This document shows positions 51,097 through 59,803 of a stretch of 64,000 bases of DNA, piece after piece (position 1 is the stretch's first letter; every line of letters starts with the position of its first letter). The translations under genes were made by a program, and so were the position numbers. This DNA is from Klebsiella pneumoniae. GTDB taxonomy: Bacteria > Desulfobacterota > Binatia > UBA12015. Under the pieces are notes generated by a model, which ran no database searches, was not told the DNA's origin, and saw only the letters and a program-made list of their open reading frames with translations. The stretch covers positions 1-64,000 of the forward strand of contig CAMBZJ010000012.1 of assembly GCA_945872365.1 (NCBI GenBank), in the 5' to 3' direction.

Positions 51097-52305
51097 TCAG
51101 GCGGGTGCCCCGGCGAGGTCCGCCGCGCGGAACTTCTCGAAGAGCCGGTCGACCGTGCGTCGCATGTCGAAGTTCTCGGCGACGCGCCGTCGACCTTCGG
51201 CGGCGAGCGCCGCGCCGCGCTGCGGATCGTCGAGCAATTCGGCGATGGCTGCGGCGAGCCTCTCAGGGTCCCGCTCGGGAACGAAGAGCCCGCTTCGCCC
51301 GTGCTCGACAAGTTCGCCGAGCGAAGGCAGTTCTGTGCAGATCACCGGTGCGCCCGCGGCGAGACCCTCGATCAGGATGTTGGGAATCCCGAAGTGGTCC
51401 TCGTGGTGGGCGGGCAGCACGACGGCCGAGGCGCGGTGGTATGCGGGAACGACCTCCTCTTGAGGGAGATAGCCGAGCAGACGTACCCGGTCGCCGACGT
51501 CCAAGCTGGCGACGAGCCGCTCGAGAACCGGTCGGTCCTCTCCCTCGCCTAGGATCTCGAGACGCACCCGGCGCCCACGGTCGCGCAGGAGTGCTATGGC
51601 CCGGATCAGGTCGTCGAAGCCCTTGCAGGCGCGCAGTGTACCGACGCTCACGACGAGGTCGCTTTCGCGCGGTGGCCCGCCGCGCTCGAAGCGCGGCAGG
51701 TCCACGCCGTGGTACACGGTCTCGACGCGATCGCCATGGGACGGCGCGATCTCCGCCAGGTAGCCGCGGTTGAACCGGGTGCAGGTGACGACGAAACGCG
51801 CCGCCGCGATCTTCTCCCGTAGCATGGCCTTGTGGATGAAGATGTCGGTCGCATGCCCGGAGAAGCTGAACGGAATGCCGGTGAGGCCGGAGATGACATA
51901 GGCGGCGGTCGCGGGATAGGTGGCCCAGTTGGCGTGCATGTGGCGCACCCCGCGTCGTTCCATGTCCTCGGCGAAGGAAAGGCTCTGGGGGACGATGGCC
52001 ATCGCCTTCGCGAACTGCGTCGGGAGTCGGCGATGCCCCCAGGCCACCCGGCCGATTCGACCGAGTGCGCGGCGCGGTCCCTGCAGGACCCGGCGCCCGG
52101 CGCGCAGTGCAGTCGCGACGGCGGCCGCCGGATAGACGGTCCGCGGCAAGAGCGCCTCGGCATCAGCATGCACCTTCCAGCCTTGCGGTGCGGGCAGGAG
52201 CGAATAGATCGTGAAGTCGAGGCCACGCTCGGCGAGCCCGGAGAGTTCGCGCAGGAAGTAGGCGTCCACCTGCCGCGGGAACTGGTTGACGAGGAAGGCG
52301 AGCAT
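51097..52305 (-). CDS. GT4 family glycosyltransferase
   Basis: The 402-residue GT-B protein starts at ATG 52305 (MLAFLVNQFPRQVDAYFLREL), a start typical of exopolysaccharide GT4 enzymes. VSVGTLRACKGFDDLI opens the donor domain and EDHFGIPNILIEGLAAGAP gives the EX7E-type motif. The HMHANWATYP block also fits colanic-acid-type transferases. It follows the next GT4 gene by one base in the operon. The transferred sugar is unknown. Confidence 0.87.
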   Translation of the reverse strand: MLAFLVNQFPRQVDAYFLRELSGLAERGLDFTIYSLLPAPQGWKVHADAEALLPRTVYPAAAVATALRAGRRVLQGPRRALGRIGRVAWGHRRLPTQFAKAMAIVPQSLSFAEDMERRGVRHMHANWATYPATAAYVISGLTGIPFSFSGHATDIFIHKAMLREKIAAARFVVTCTRFNRGYLAEIAPSHGDRVETVYHGVDLPRFERGGPPRESDLVVSVGTLRACKGFDDLIRAIALLRDRGRRVRLEILGEGEDRPVLERLVASLDVGDRVRLLGYLPQEEVVPAYHRASAVVLPAHHEDHFGIPNILIEGLAAGAPVICTELPSLGELVEHGRSGLFVPERDPERLAAAIAELLDDPQRGAALAAEGRRRVAENFDMRRTVDRLFEKFRAADLAGAPA

Positions 52306-52306
52306 G

Positions 52307-53533
52307 TCAGGCCGCGACGCGGGCGCCCGCGCTCGAGATCGAGAGGTAGAGTCCCTGCGTCCGCTCGACCATCCGCTCCACGGAAAACAGGTCGTGGACG
52401 CGATCCTTCCCGAGTCGCCCGAATTCCCGGATCCTCTCGTCGGAAACCGCAAGGCGCGCGATCGCCTGGGATAGCGCGGCCGGGTCGCGGGCCGGGACGA
52501 GGTAGCCGGTCTCCCCCTCGACGATGACCTCGGCATTGCCGCCGACGTCGGTCGCGATCATCGCACGGCCCGCCGCCATCGACTCGAGCACGGTGTTCGA
52601 GAGCCCCTCCTTGACCGAGGAGAGAACGGAGAAGTCGACCGTCTGCAACCACTCGGCCGCATCCGTACGCGGGCCTGTGAAGTGGACGCGATCGCCGATT
52701 CCAAGCTCCCGAGCCAGCTCGCGGAGGGTGTCGAGTTCGCTACCCCCACCGACGACGGCGAGGTGCAGGCGCGGAACGCGCTCGGCGATCAGCGCCATGG
52801 CCCGCAGCAGCGTACCGTGATCCTTCGCCGGCTCGACGCGGGCGACGGTCCCGGCCAGGATCGCGTCGGGGGGAATCGAGAGTTCGGCACGACGGATCGC
52901 GGGATCGCAGGGCTTGCGGAAACGATCGAAATTGACACCGTTGTAGATCGTCACGACCTTGTCCGGCGATACTCCCTGCGTAAGCAGGTAGCTGCGTACG
53001 GCCTCGGAGTTCGCAATGATCCGGTCGGTGCCGCGTGCGAGCAGCCGGCCGAGGACACGCTTGTAGCGCTCTTCCCAGATGTCGACGTTGCGCTCGGACG
53101 CGAGCACGTGCGGCACGCCGGCCATGCGCGCGGCGATGCGCCCCCAGGTGTTGGCTCCCCAGAGATAGGTCTGGACGATGTCGAAGCGCTCGCGGCGCAT
53201 CATCCGCGCGAGTCGCACGACCAACCCGGGATCGGCCTTGAGACTCTTGGGCTCGTGCAGGACTCGTATGCCGAGGGACTCGATCTCGCGTGCCTTCGCA
53301 CCGTGCCTGAAGCAGCAGACGACCGGTTCGAACCTGCGCCGGTCGATCCTCCGGGTGAGCTCGAGGATCTGCTGCTCGGTGCCACCGATGTCGAGTTCGT
53401 CGATGACGAAGAGGGTGCGCAAGGCGCGTGTTGGCAGCCCGTCTCCCGTGTTCGCTTGACGCGGGCGCAATTCGACGACCTTGTCGTAGGGGGGTCGCGC
53501 AGAAGTCGTCCCCGGAGTGTTCGCCCGGTTCAC
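52307..53533 (-). CDS. GT4 family glycosyltransferase
   Basis: The frame is open far upstream; I start it at GTG 53533, which overlaps the stop of the preceding gene (GTGA). That leaves 408 residues, with a disordered first 35. The GT-B core begins RTLFVIDELDIGGTEQQIL, has the ASERNVDIWEERYK block, and the donor motif EGLSNTVLESMAAGRAM. It is closest in feel to WecB/PelF-like retaining enzymes. Later starts near residue 35 are possible. Confidence 0.85.
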   Translation of the reverse strand: MNRANTPGTTSARPPYDKVVELRPRQANTGDGLPTRALRTLFVIDELDIGGTEQQILELTRRIDRRRFEPVVCCFRHGAKAREIESLGIRVLHEPKSLKADPGLVVRLARMMRRERFDIVQTYLWGANTWGRIAARMAGVPHVLASERNVDIWEERYKRVLGRLLARGTDRIIANSEAVRSYLLTQGVSPDKVVTIYNGVNFDRFRKPCDPAIRRAELSIPPDAILAGTVARVEPAKDHGTLLRAMALIAERVPRLHLAVVGGGSELDTLRELARELGIGDRVHFTGPRTDAAEWLQTVDFSVLSSVKEGLSNTVLESMAAGRAMIATDVGGNAEVIVEGETGYLVPARDPAALSQAIARLAVSDERIREFGRLGKDRVHDLFSVERMVERTQGLYLSISSAGARVAA

Positions 53534-54516
53534 GTGCCCGTCCCCGGATGCGAGCTCTCCAGTCCGGCGACGCCCTCGGGGAGGCCGATCCGGGGCTGCC
53601 AACCGAGTTCCTCCCGGGCGCGACGGGTGTCGTAGCGCAGGCTCTCGGTTGCACGCTTGAGCTTGTAGCGCGACAGCGGGAGCGAACGCCCGGTCGCGGA
53701 AGAGAATACTTCGCAGGCGACCGCCACAGGCGCGAACCAGGACGGTGACACGTAGACGGGAGAAAAGTTCGCGGCACCTCGGCTGCTCAGGAGTTCGAGG
53801 TAGTCGCCCTGCTCGAAGAGGCCATCGACGACGTTGTAGGACTCTCCGGCCCGCCCGCGCTCGGCGGCGAGCAGCAGGGCGTCGGCGGCGTTGTCGACAT
53901 GGGTCAGCGGGAGGAGAGCCCGCGGCGACCCGACGATCACACGACGACCGCTTGCACCCGGGATCGGGAGGGCGAGGCGTGCGAAAAACGGCGGCTGCTC
54001 CGCTCCGTAAAGGATTCCGGGCCGCACCACGATGCAATCGAGACCGGGTGCGCTGAATCCCCGCACGAGGCGGTCGGCCTCCGCCTTGGACCATGCGTAA
54101 TCACCCCGCTTCTCGATCTCCGGGTCGAGCGGGGTGCTCTCGGTGATCGGCGTATCGGCGGCTCCGGCTCCGAAGATTCCCGCCGAACTCACGTGCACGA
54201 AGCGCCGAACGCCCGCCCGCGCCGAAGCTTCGAGCAGGACCCGGGTGCCCGTCACGTTGTCGTGCTCGAAGGCGGCCCGACCACCGCCGCCGCTCACGCG
54301 GGCTGCGAGGTGGAAGACGGTGTCGATGCCCGCCACCGCCCGTTCGATCGCGGCGGGCTCGTCGAGCCCACCCCAAACGATCTCGGTGATCTCCGCGGGG
54401 ATCCGCTTCTTGTCGGTTCCCGCCCGGACGAGCGCGCGCAGTCGCCGGCCATCGGCCACCAGTCGTTGCGCGAGGTGGCGACCGAGGAAGCCGGTGCTGC
54501 CGGTCAGGAGGTCCAT
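53530..54516 (-). CDS. Extended SDR: NAD-dependent sugar epimerase/dehydratase
   Basis: The 328-residue enzyme has GSTGFLGRHLAQRL (6-19) for NAD(P), an SSAGIFG serine block and the YAWSK catalytic Tyr-Lys pair. The C-terminal DTRRAREELGWQPRIGL is typical of nucleotide-sugar epimerases and reductases. It overlaps the Gfo/Idh/MocA gene by 13 bases. Together they may oxidise and rearrange the same nucleotide sugar. No specific reaction can be assigned. Confidence 0.8.
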   Translation of the reverse strand: MDLLTGSTGFLGRHLAQRLVADGRRLRALVRAGTDKKRIPAEITEIVWGGLDEPAAIERAVAGIDTVFHLAARVSGGGGRAAFEHDNVTGTRVLLEASARAGVRRFVHVSSAGIFGAGAADTPITESTPLDPEIEKRGDYAWSKAEADRLVRGFSAPGLDCIVVRPGILYGAEQPPFFARLALPIPGASGRRVIVGSPRALLPLTHVDNAADALLLAAERGRAGESYNVVDGLFEQGDYLELLSSRGAANFSPVYVSPSWFAPVAVACEVFSSATGRSLPLSRYKLKRATESLRYDTRRAREELGWQPRIGLPEGVAGLESSHPGTGT

Positions 54517-55628
54517 GTACGCTCCCCCTCCGCATGGCCGTTGGCCCGTCCGGCCTGGCCGAGCGTCGCCTTCGCGGACAGCGTGTCCTCCACGAGGTTC
54601 AGCAGGCGCACGTTCTCGCGGCCGGCGTTCCCATCGACAGGAGGTACATCGCCGTTTTCGATGCTCTTGTAGAACCGCCGAATCGTCTCCCCGATCCCCG
54701 GATAGAGCTTCATGCGGCGCGTCGCGACCCCGATCGCGTTCTCCGCCGTTCCGGCGAGCAACTGGGCCGCGGGTTCCACGTTCGAGGCGAGCTTCGCCAC
54801 CAGCTTGGGTAGATTGCGCACCCGCTCGGTGAGGATCGTCATCGTGTTCAGATTGACGCGCAGGGTCGCCTTGGTGCCGAAGACGTTCAGGTGGTTCAGG
54901 TAGGGCTGGGCACCCATGGAGAACACCACGAAACCGTAGGCCGACTCACCCTCGAGGAGGGCGCGGATCTCCGTCAGCAGGGCGCTGCCGGGGTGGGTCG
55001 CACGTCCCATGATGTGCGCTTCCTGCACCGGCCCGAGAAGGCGGCTCACCAGGTAGAAGGGGTGCGGCGCCAGGTTGTAGAACGGAGCGAACGGGTTCTC
55101 GATGCGCCATTCGCTTGTCGCCGTCGCGCCGCCGCCGAGATCGACCTGGTTCACGCCCTGGTGGCACTCGACCGACACCACGTCGCCGACGACACCCTTG
55201 TCAACCAGGTCGAGTGCACGCCTGACGACCGGATCGAAGAGGCGGTTGTGATCGATGCACAGGCGTCGCCCGTTCGCGTGCTCGGCCGCGATCATGCGAT
55301 CGCAGTCGGCGACACGCATCGCCATCGGCTTCTCGACGAGCACGTTCGCGCCGGCCTCCATCGCCCGGATCGCGATGTCCGCATGAGTGGCGGGTGGTGT
55401 GACGACATGCACGACACTCGGCTCGACCTCCCGCAGCATCGCGTCGATGTCGGTGTAGCAGGCGGTCTCGAGATCCTTGGCCGCCGCGAGTTCACGGGCC
55501 TTGTTGGGCAACGGGTCGCAAAGCGCGACCACCGAAGCGTTCCTCACCCCCTTGATGAAGCCGAGGTGGGTCGCGGCGATGGCGCCCGCCCCGACGAGGG
55601 CGACCCGGTGCTTCTTTCCGCTGCTCAT
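54504..55628 (-). CDS. Gfo/Idh/MocA family oxidoreductase
   Basis: The 374-residue enzyme has an N-terminal Rossmann domain with GAGAIAATH (13-21) and the EKPMAM block whose Lys is catalytic, followed by a long beta-sheet domain. The family includes sugar 3-dehydrogenases (such as WlbA-like enzymes acting on UDP-GlcNAcA) and reductases. A WbpA-type dehydrogenase at 14350-15699 would supply such a substrate, but the link is inference. It follows the radical SAM gene by four bases. Confidence 0.85.
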   Translation of the reverse strand: MSSGKKHRVALVGAGAIAATHLGFIKGVRNASVVALCDPLPNKARELAAAKDLETACYTDIDAMLREVEPSVVHVVTPPATHADIAIRAMEAGANVLVEKPMAMRVADCDRMIAAEHANGRRLCIDHNRLFDPVVRRALDLVDKGVVGDVVSVECHQGVNQVDLGGGATATSEWRIENPFAPFYNLAPHPFYLVSRLLGPVQEAHIMGRATHPGSALLTEIRALLEGESAYGFVVFSMGAQPYLNHLNVFGTKATLRVNLNTMTILTERVRNLPKLVAKLASNVEPAAQLLAGTAENAIGVATRRMKLYPGIGETIRRFYKSIENGDVPPVDGNAGRENVRLLNLVEDTLSAKATLGQAGRANGHAEGERTWTS

Positions 55629-55632
55629 CGGG

Positions 55633-56832
55633 TCATCCGATCGCCGGCAGGTAGCGCCAGAAGTCGTTGTTCAACGCGCAGCACTTCGCGCACTTCGGGA
55701 AGAGCCGGCGCTTCTTCAGGGTCCGACGGAAGGTCTGGTAGGAGTCGTTGTTCCAGATCTCCTTGACGCTCTTGTCGCGCACGTTGCCGAAGGCGACGTC
55801 GATCGAGCAGGAGTAGACGTCGCCGTAGGGGCTGATCCGGAAGGTCTTCCAGGGATAGAAGCACTTCTCGACGAACGCGTACTCGTCGTCGAGGAAACGA
55901 CGCTCCATCTCCTCCGGCGTCTTGAGGGGTGGACCGAAGCCGATCGAGATGCCGTACTCCTCACCCTTGCGGATCGCCTTCTGCGACTCCTCGTAGAGGG
56001 CTTGGCCGTCGACCTGCCGGAGGTACATGGGCAGATCCTGGTCCTCTTCCTTGTGGTGCACCGGGAGTGGGATGAGCTTCTCGGTCTGCTCGTTGTGTTC
56101 CGGGGTGGTGTAGAACATGTAGTCGAAGTCCACCGTGTCGACTCCGGTGTCCTTGAGCCAGTCGAGAACCTCGCTGTAGCGGTGCTGGTTCAGGGCGGAA
56201 ACCGTGACGGTGATCCCGATCTTCGGGCGCTTCACCCCGAGTTCGCGCTTGGCCTCCTGGACGTTGCGGATGCCCTCGAGGAGCCGACGGAAGCTGCCCT
56301 TGCCGCGCCGGATCTCGTCATGGAGATCGTCAGGCCCGTCGATCGAGATCGAGAGGGCATGCGGCTTCAGCGAGACCAGTTGGCGTGCTTCGTCGGGCCG
56401 GAGAAACCAGCCGTTCGTGTTGATGCACAGGTGGATCGGCGTCGCCGTGATGTGTTCGACGATCTCGAAGACGTCCTTGCGCAGGAAGACTTCGCCCCCG
56501 GTGATGGTCATGTCGCCGACGCCCATCTCCGCGATGTCGGTGATGACCCGCTTGACCTCCTCGGTCGACAGCTCGGCCTGCTGGCGCGACTTGATCAAGT
56601 CAGGGTCGGACTTGTCGTGCATGATTCGGGGCAGGTCGAGCGGGCACATCTGGCAGGAAAGGTTGCACCGCAGGGTGAGTTCGAAGGTCACCGACTGGGG
56701 GGTTCCGGCGCGCCCGTTCCCGACGAGATAGGGCAGGTAGTACTTGTAGGACTTCAGGTTGCTCTTGGTGATGCCCCGGTCGCGCAACCAGCCCTTCATG
56801 TCGTCGAGGACCGAGTTTTCGTCGTTCGTCAT
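55633..56832 (-). CDS. Radical SAM/SPASM-type protein in a glycan locus
   Basis: From ATG 56832 (GGAG upstream) the 399-residue protein has the radical SAM cluster motif C56-C60-C63 in RCNLSCQMC, a GGEVFLRKD block, and a C-terminal SPASM-like Cys set (CFYPWKTFRISPYGDVYSC and CAKCCALN) for auxiliary Fe-S clusters. The substrate is unknown. The long N-terminal segment before the CxxxCxxC is shared by radical SAM proteins of surface-glycan clusters. Its position between the formyltransferase and the Gfo/Idh/MocA gene suggests modification of a sugar or lipid-linked intermediate. Confidence 0.88.
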   Translation of the reverse strand: MTNDENSVLDDMKGWLRDRGITKSNLKSYKYYLPYLVGNGRAGTPQSVTFELTLRCNLSCQMCPLDLPRIMHDKSDPDLIKSRQQAELSTEEVKRVITDIAEMGVGDMTITGGEVFLRKDVFEIVEHITATPIHLCINTNGWFLRPDEARQLVSLKPHALSISIDGPDDLHDEIRRGKGSFRRLLEGIRNVQEAKRELGVKRPKIGITVTVSALNQHRYSEVLDWLKDTGVDTVDFDYMFYTTPEHNEQTEKLIPLPVHHKEEDQDLPMYLRQVDGQALYEESQKAIRKGEEYGISIGFGPPLKTPEEMERRFLDDEYAFVEKCFYPWKTFRISPYGDVYSCSIDVAFGNVRDKSVKEIWNNDSYQTFRRTLKKRRLFPKCAKCCALNNDFWRYLPAIG

Positions 56833-56875
56833 TTGGATCTCCGCAATGCCCCCGGTCGGGGCCTGAGTCGAAGGT

Positions 56876-57694
56876 TTAGAGGAAGCGGCGGCCCTGCCTG
56901 CGCAGGCGCCGACCGTCCTCGCGGGTCGGAAACGAGTTGTAGGTGGCCTGGGCGCGGTCGTTCGGAATCGTGTCCGCGACGCCGCGTTCCAGCCGGTCGA
57001 TCGCCTCGATGACGAGGCGGGCACCGAGTGTCTTGGTCTTGCCGATCAGAGTGTCCTGCGTGTCCTCGGGCTCGATGGCGACCTTCTTCTGCAGGAGGAT
57101 CGGCCCGTCGTCGAGGTCTTCGTTCATGAAGTGCACGGTGGTACCGGTCTCGTGCTCGCCGTTCACCAGGACCCAGAAGCTCGGCAGGCGTCCGCGGTAG
57201 CGTGGCAGCAGAGCGCCGTGGACGTTGATGCAGCCGAGCCGCGGTAGTTCCAGGATCCCCTTGCGGAACTTCTGGCTTGCGTTCACCGACAGGACGAGGT
57301 CGAGATCGAGGGAGCGTAGCCGCTCAAGGTACTCGGGTGCGTTCACGCTGGTCGTCTCCAGGATGGGTATGCCGTGTTTCCGGGCGGCGGCCGCAACCGA
57401 GTGCAGACCGGGGACCGGCACCCGCTCCCCGAGGATCCCGAGGCCGCGGCGCCATGCGTAGCGCACCGACTGCTTCAGGAACTGCACTGGTCCGTAGAGG
57501 GCCAGGTGGTCTCGCAGGGTCGAGGACCAGGTCTGCTTCGGCATCAACGTGGGAAGAATCGTCATGCCGACGACGTTGGGGCGTCGCGCGGACAGCACGG
57601 TATCCAGGAATTGCGGCAGGAAGAGACAGTCCTCCTGCGTCACGACGAAGACGTGCAGCGGCTTGCGCGGCAGGGCAGGGCCGGGATCGCTCAT
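56876..57694 (-). CDS. Methionyl-tRNA formyltransferase-like enzyme, probable sugar N-formyltransferase
   Basis: The 272-residue protein has the formyltransferase catalytic block CINVHGALLPRYRG with N157 and H159, and the DLDDGPILLQ segment carrying the catalytic Asp. It lacks the C-terminal tRNA-binding domain of Fmt and has a divergent N-terminus. N-formylation of an amino sugar, as in ArnA or the WlaRD/VioF group, is therefore likely. No aminotransferase lies in the window to provide the amine. It overlaps the deacetylase gene upstream by four bases. Confidence 0.85.
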   Translation of the reverse strand: MSDPGPALPRKPLHVFVVTQEDCLFLPQFLDTVLSARRPNVVGMTILPTLMPKQTWSSTLRDHLALYGPVQFLKQSVRYAWRRGLGILGERVPVPGLHSVAAAARKHGIPILETTSVNAPEYLERLRSLDLDLVLSVNASQKFRKGILELPRLGCINVHGALLPRYRGRLPSFWVLVNGEHETGTTVHFMNEDLDDGPILLQKKVAIEPEDTQDTLIGKTKTLGARLVIEAIDRLERGVADTIPNDRAQATYNSFPTREDGRRLRRQGRRFL

Positions 57695-58584
57695 GCGGCC
57701 TCCGCCGTGCCAGCGAGGAAGCCGCGTTCGGCGAGGACGTCGCGGACCGGAGCGAAGCGGAAGTCCGTCAGGAGCCGGCGAAGTTTGCCTTCCATGGCGT
57801 CGAGGTTCAGGTAATGGGTCGAGAAGCCGCGCTTGCCGCGGGTCTTGATGCGCGGGTGGCCGGGATCGACCTCCCAGGGGTGGAGGTACACGACGGCGGC
57901 TTCCCCCGCCCGGTTCACCTGACGCATGCCCCAGCGCATGTAGGAGTAGGGAAGCAGGCGCAGATAGGCTCCTCCGCCAAGCGGAAGATTGCGCCTTCCC
58001 AGCCGCGCGGTGGTCATAGGAAATTCGACCAGGCGGCGGTCGTTCTCGGCGTGGATGACGAAGGGGAAGCGCTGGGCGCCTGGCACGCCGTAGAGGGCGT
58101 CCTGTACCGGGAAGACGCTGGAGTCGTATTCGAGTCCCGCCGCAAGCATGGTCGGAAGCGCCCACATGGACCGCGCGGTGACCGAGAACGAGGGTGCCCG
58201 GTAGCCTTGCGGCAGGCGCCCGGTGATCCGCTCGAGGATGCTGATCGAACGCTCGAGGTCGCGGCGGTAGAGGTCCGGCCCGAGTTCGTAGACCAACCGG
58301 TGGCCATGCCCGTGGGTGGCGATTTCGTGCCCCTCGGCGGCGATCTCCTCGACCAGCGATGGGTGACGCTCGGCGTTCCACGTGAGGATGAAGAAAGTTC
58401 CCTTCACCCGGAACTCCGCGAGCAGTCGGAGGAGGCGACGGGTATTCGGAACCACACGGCTTTCGAGTCGATCCCAGTCCTCGGGTCGCACCTGCTCCTC
58501 GAAGTCGGAGACCTGGAACCAGTCCTCGACGTCGACCGAGAAGGCGTTCGTCACCGGCCCCATGGCTGGATCGATCGGGCTCAT
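57691..58584 (-). CDS. XrtA/PEP-CTERM-locus-type polysaccharide deacetylase
   Basis: The 297-residue protein starts at ATG 58584, overlapping the GT2 gene upstream. It begins MSPIDPAMGPVTNAFSVDVEDWFQ; the SVDVEDWF motif with the metal-site Asp and HGHGH (CE4 His pair) define the deacetylase subfamily (with a C-terminal DUF3473-like region, YLHPWEVDPGHP and KTRGKRGFSTHYLNLD) found in exosortase A loci. Those deacetylases act on the exopolysaccharide that accompanies PEP-CTERM sorting. No signal peptide is seen. Confidence 0.9.
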   Translation of the reverse strand: MSPIDPAMGPVTNAFSVDVEDWFQVSDFEEQVRPEDWDRLESRVVPNTRRLLRLLAEFRVKGTFFILTWNAERHPSLVEEIAAEGHEIATHGHGHRLVYELGPDLYRRDLERSISILERITGRLPQGYRAPSFSVTARSMWALPTMLAAGLEYDSSVFPVQDALYGVPGAQRFPFVIHAENDRRLVEFPMTTARLGRRNLPLGGGAYLRLLPYSYMRWGMRQVNRAGEAAVVYLHPWEVDPGHPRIKTRGKRGFSTHYLNLDAMEGKLRRLLTDFRFAPVRDVLAERGFLAGTAEAA

Positions 58585-59783
58585 TGCAGACCCGCGTCGA
58601 CCACCGGGGGATTGGTGTCCGATTCGAAGGGACGATCGGCGGTCTGCCAGCGGCCCAGTTCCGATCCTGAGAGGATCTTCCACCATCCCAGGACCGCCGC
58701 GAGGGAGCCGATGCCGAAATAGACCGCCGGCGAGATGACCCGCATGAGCGGTCCGCCCGTGAGAAGAAACCCGAGCGGCAGGCAGGCGTAGATCCCGAGC
58801 TGTGCGAGGAAGATCAGCTTGTAAAGGATCCCGGGTGCGAGCGCGGAACCGACCAGCAGCATCGCGAGCCAGAGCGGGGTCAGGTAGCGCAACCCCTTGC
58901 GCGAGAACAACTCCCAGCCGATCAGCCGGGCTCTCCGCCGTGCGATCTCCGGCCAGACCAACTGGATGCCGCGGATGCCGCGTCCGATGATCCGGGAGCG
59001 GCGCTTCAACTCGTCGTTCAGGTTCCTCGACCCGGCTTCGTACGACATCGCACGCGGCTCGTAGAGGCAGAGATGACCCGCTGCGGCGACCCAGATGGGC
59101 TGCACCATGTCATTGCAGACGTCGTTCGCGATGGGCCGGCAGAGCGAGCGACGCACCGCGAAGATCGAACCGTTCGCACCGAGCAGGGAGCCGAGGCGGC
59201 TCTCTAGCCGCTTCTGCATCTGATCGAGTTCCCAGTAGCGATTGTAGCCTTCGGCGATCGGGTTCTCGTTGAAGTTCTTGTAGACGAGTTCGCCGCACAC
59301 GCTGCCCACCCGGGGGTCGGCAAAGGGGCGCACGAGGTGGCGGATTGCGTCCTTCTGGTACATCCCGTTCGCGTCGGTGAATACGACAATGTCGCCTTTC
59401 AGCAGGGGGAGCACGTCGTTGAGCACGAGGTTCTTGCCGCGATTCGGGCGGAAGGCGTGGAGAACGACGCCACGGTCCGCGAATCGGCGCGTGATCTCCT
59501 CGGTCCGGTCCTTGGATCCGTCCGACGCGACGACGATCTCGAGGAGTTCGCGCGGGTAGTCCAGCAAAAGCGCGTTCTCGAGCTTGCGGGCGATGACCTC
59601 TTCCTCGTCGTAGGCGGAGATCACGAGCGAGACCGACGGCGTCTCGCTGCTGCGCGACTCTTCCGCCACGAGGGCGTCACCACGTCCACGCCACCGCGCA
59701 AGCCCCGCGAGCGCGAGGGGATAGCCGACGTACTGGTAGGCGAGGACGGTGATCGCGGTCCAGAAAAGGAGGAGTCCGAGCAT
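58581..59783 (-). CDS. Membrane-associated GT2 glycosyltransferase
   Basis: The 400-residue protein has an N-terminal membrane helix, a GT-A domain with SLVISAYDEEEVIARKLENAL and the DxD-containing FTDANGMYQKDAIRHL, a conserved NGSIFAVRRSL loop, and three to four membrane helices at the C-terminus. This resembles processive or membrane-anchored transferases of exopolysaccharide loci. The RSRIIGRGIRGI segment takes the place of the QxxRW motif of processive cellulose-synthase-like enzymes, so a single-sugar transfer is as likely. It overlaps the XrtA-type deacetylase gene. Confidence 0.83.
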   Translation of the reverse strand: MLGLLLFWTAITVLAYQYVGYPLALAGLARWRGRGDALVAEESRSSETPSVSLVISAYDEEEVIARKLENALLLDYPRELLEIVVASDGSKDRTEEITRRFADRGVVLHAFRPNRGKNLVLNDVLPLLKGDIVVFTDANGMYQKDAIRHLVRPFADPRVGSVCGELVYKNFNENPIAEGYNRYWELDQMQKRLESRLGSLLGANGSIFAVRRSLCRPIANDVCNDMVQPIWVAAAGHLCLYEPRAMSYEAGSRNLNDELKRRSRIIGRGIRGIQLVWPEIARRRARLIGWELFSRKGLRYLTPLWLAMLLVGSALAPGILYKLIFLAQLGIYACLPLGFLLTGGPLMRVISPAVYFGIGSLAAVLGWWKILSGSELGRWQTADRPFESDTNPPVVDAGLQ

Positions 59784-59803
59784 GATGTCTTTCGCCGGGC
59801 CGC

